DNA of 64,000 nt, from contig NZ_JASTLB010000001.1 of assembly GCF_030499535.1 (NCBI RefSeq), forward strand, positions 3,038,001-3,102,000. Direction: 5' to 3'. The translations under genes were made by a program, and so were the position numbers. This document shows, in pieces, positions 63,619-64,000 of this stretch. The notes beneath the pieces are model-generated. The model did not search any database, had not been told where the DNA came from, and was given only the letters and a program-made list of their open reading frames with translations. Numbering within the stretch: position 1 is the stretch's first letter; every line of letters starts with the position of its first letter. The stretch is from Streptomyces sp. TG1A-8. GTDB taxonomy: Bacteria; Actinomycetota; Actinomycetes; Streptomycetales; Streptomycetaceae.

Positions 63619-64000
63619 AGTCCGTACTCCTTCCAGCGGCGGTCCACCAGGGCCGCCGTAGCGGGGTCGGAGAGGACCATGTCGGGCCAGCCCCCGTCGC
63701 GGGTGTAGCCCTCCTCCGGCCACTTCCTCGTCGCGTCGATCCCGGCCTTGCCACCCCAGAACTGCTGGTAGGAGGCGTGGTCGAGGTGGTCGACGGGACC
63801 CTCCACGACCGTGAGGTCGCGGGCGTAGTCGGTGTTGCCGAGGGCGCGCCAGGCCACCTCGTGCAGGTCGTGGACGTCGCAGTCGGCGTCGACGACCACG
63901 ATCAGCTTGGTCAGGGACATCATGTGCGCCCCCCACACGGCGTGCATGACCTTCTGCGCGTGCTTCGGGTACTTCTTGTCGATCGAGACGATCGCGCAGT
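63615..64000 (-). CDS. mqnL: UbiD-family menaquinone decarboxylase (partial, N-terminus beyond right edge)
   Basis: Only the C-terminal 127 codons are inside the window (IVSIDKKYPKHAQKVMHAVWGAHMMSLTKLIVVVDADCDVHDLHEVAWRALGN ...). These match the C-terminal domain of UbiD carboxy-lyases, which need prenylated FMN from UbiX. The gene is first in the visible ubiD-ubiA-ubiX-lrp-mqnE run and overlaps ubiA as GTGA. Confidence 0.88.
   Translation of the reverse strand, partial: CAIVSIDKKYPKHAQKVMHAVWGAHMMSLTKLIVVVDADCDVHDLHEVAWRALGNTDYARDLTVVEGPVDHLDHASYQQFWGGKAGIDATRKWPEEGYTRDGGWPDMVLSDPATAALVDRRWKEYGL

Overview
The window looks like Streptomyces chromosome. GC content is very high, GTG starts are frequent, and stop/start pairs overlap as GTGA or ATGA throughout. 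Menaquinone is made by the futalosine route (mqnA, mqnC, mqnE), and there are SARP/AfsR regulators, a Tad-type pilus cluster and type VII secretion genes. The gene order agrees with my recollection of the S. coelicolor core region between the mqn genes and nuo. That is recall, not a search.

Layout. 1-7,060 is the 5' part of the NADH dehydrogenase operon nuoABCDEFG (minus strand; nuoG runs off the left edge), with a good Rex-type operator before nuoA. 7,600-14,500 holds a secreted NlpC/P60 hydrolase, a broken peptide deformylase, a geranylgeranyl-reductase-like flavoprotein, an acetyltransferase remnant, a PASTA protein, menG, an amidohydrolase-like protein and mqnC. 14,500-27,000 is a pilus region: an A24 prepilin peptidase overlapping a large LysM/BTAD membrane protein, a lipoprotein/exported-protein pair, then cpaB, cpaE, tadA, tadB, tadC, a pilin, two TadE-like genes and a TadG-like gene.

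27,700-38,330 is the accessory heart of the window. It contains two related, oppositely oriented cassettes. Each encodes a small WXG100-like protein, a roughly 420-residue protein with a WXG-type helical head, a hydrophobic middle and a divergent tail, and several small soluble proteins of two paralogous families. One cassette is interrupted by a 1.73-kb IS630-type element that carries a passenger gene. A third WXG100-like gene and a 1,567-residue FHA-containing EccC/FtsK-type ATPase follow directly. I read this as a type VII secretion effector locus with an orphan motor, and it is the best candidate for something undescribed.

43,400-50,400 holds mqnA, a cold-shock gene, a cupin-XRE regulator, a small exported peptide, an AfsR-like regulator with a frameshift in a C7 run, and a second SARP. 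50,400-59,000 holds a degenerate ATP-grasp-like protein with a small upstream ORF, an acyl-CoA synthetase, and a thiolase / FabG / MaoC / TetR fatty-acid module with two inverted repeats between the divergent genes. 59,000-64,000 holds a DUF4229 protein, a GNAT, and the menaquinone run ubiD(mqnL) - ubiA(mqnP) - ubiX - lrp - mqnE; the UbiD gene is cut by the right edge.

How it fits together: menaquinone synthesis (mqnA, mqnC, mqnE, the UbiX/UbiA/UbiD late steps, menG, and perhaps side-chain reduction) sits in the same stretch as complex I, which feeds electrons into the menaquinone pool. Several apparent frameshifts lie in G/C runs (deformylase, AfsR-like, MaoC). Sequence errors should be excluded before these genes are called dead.
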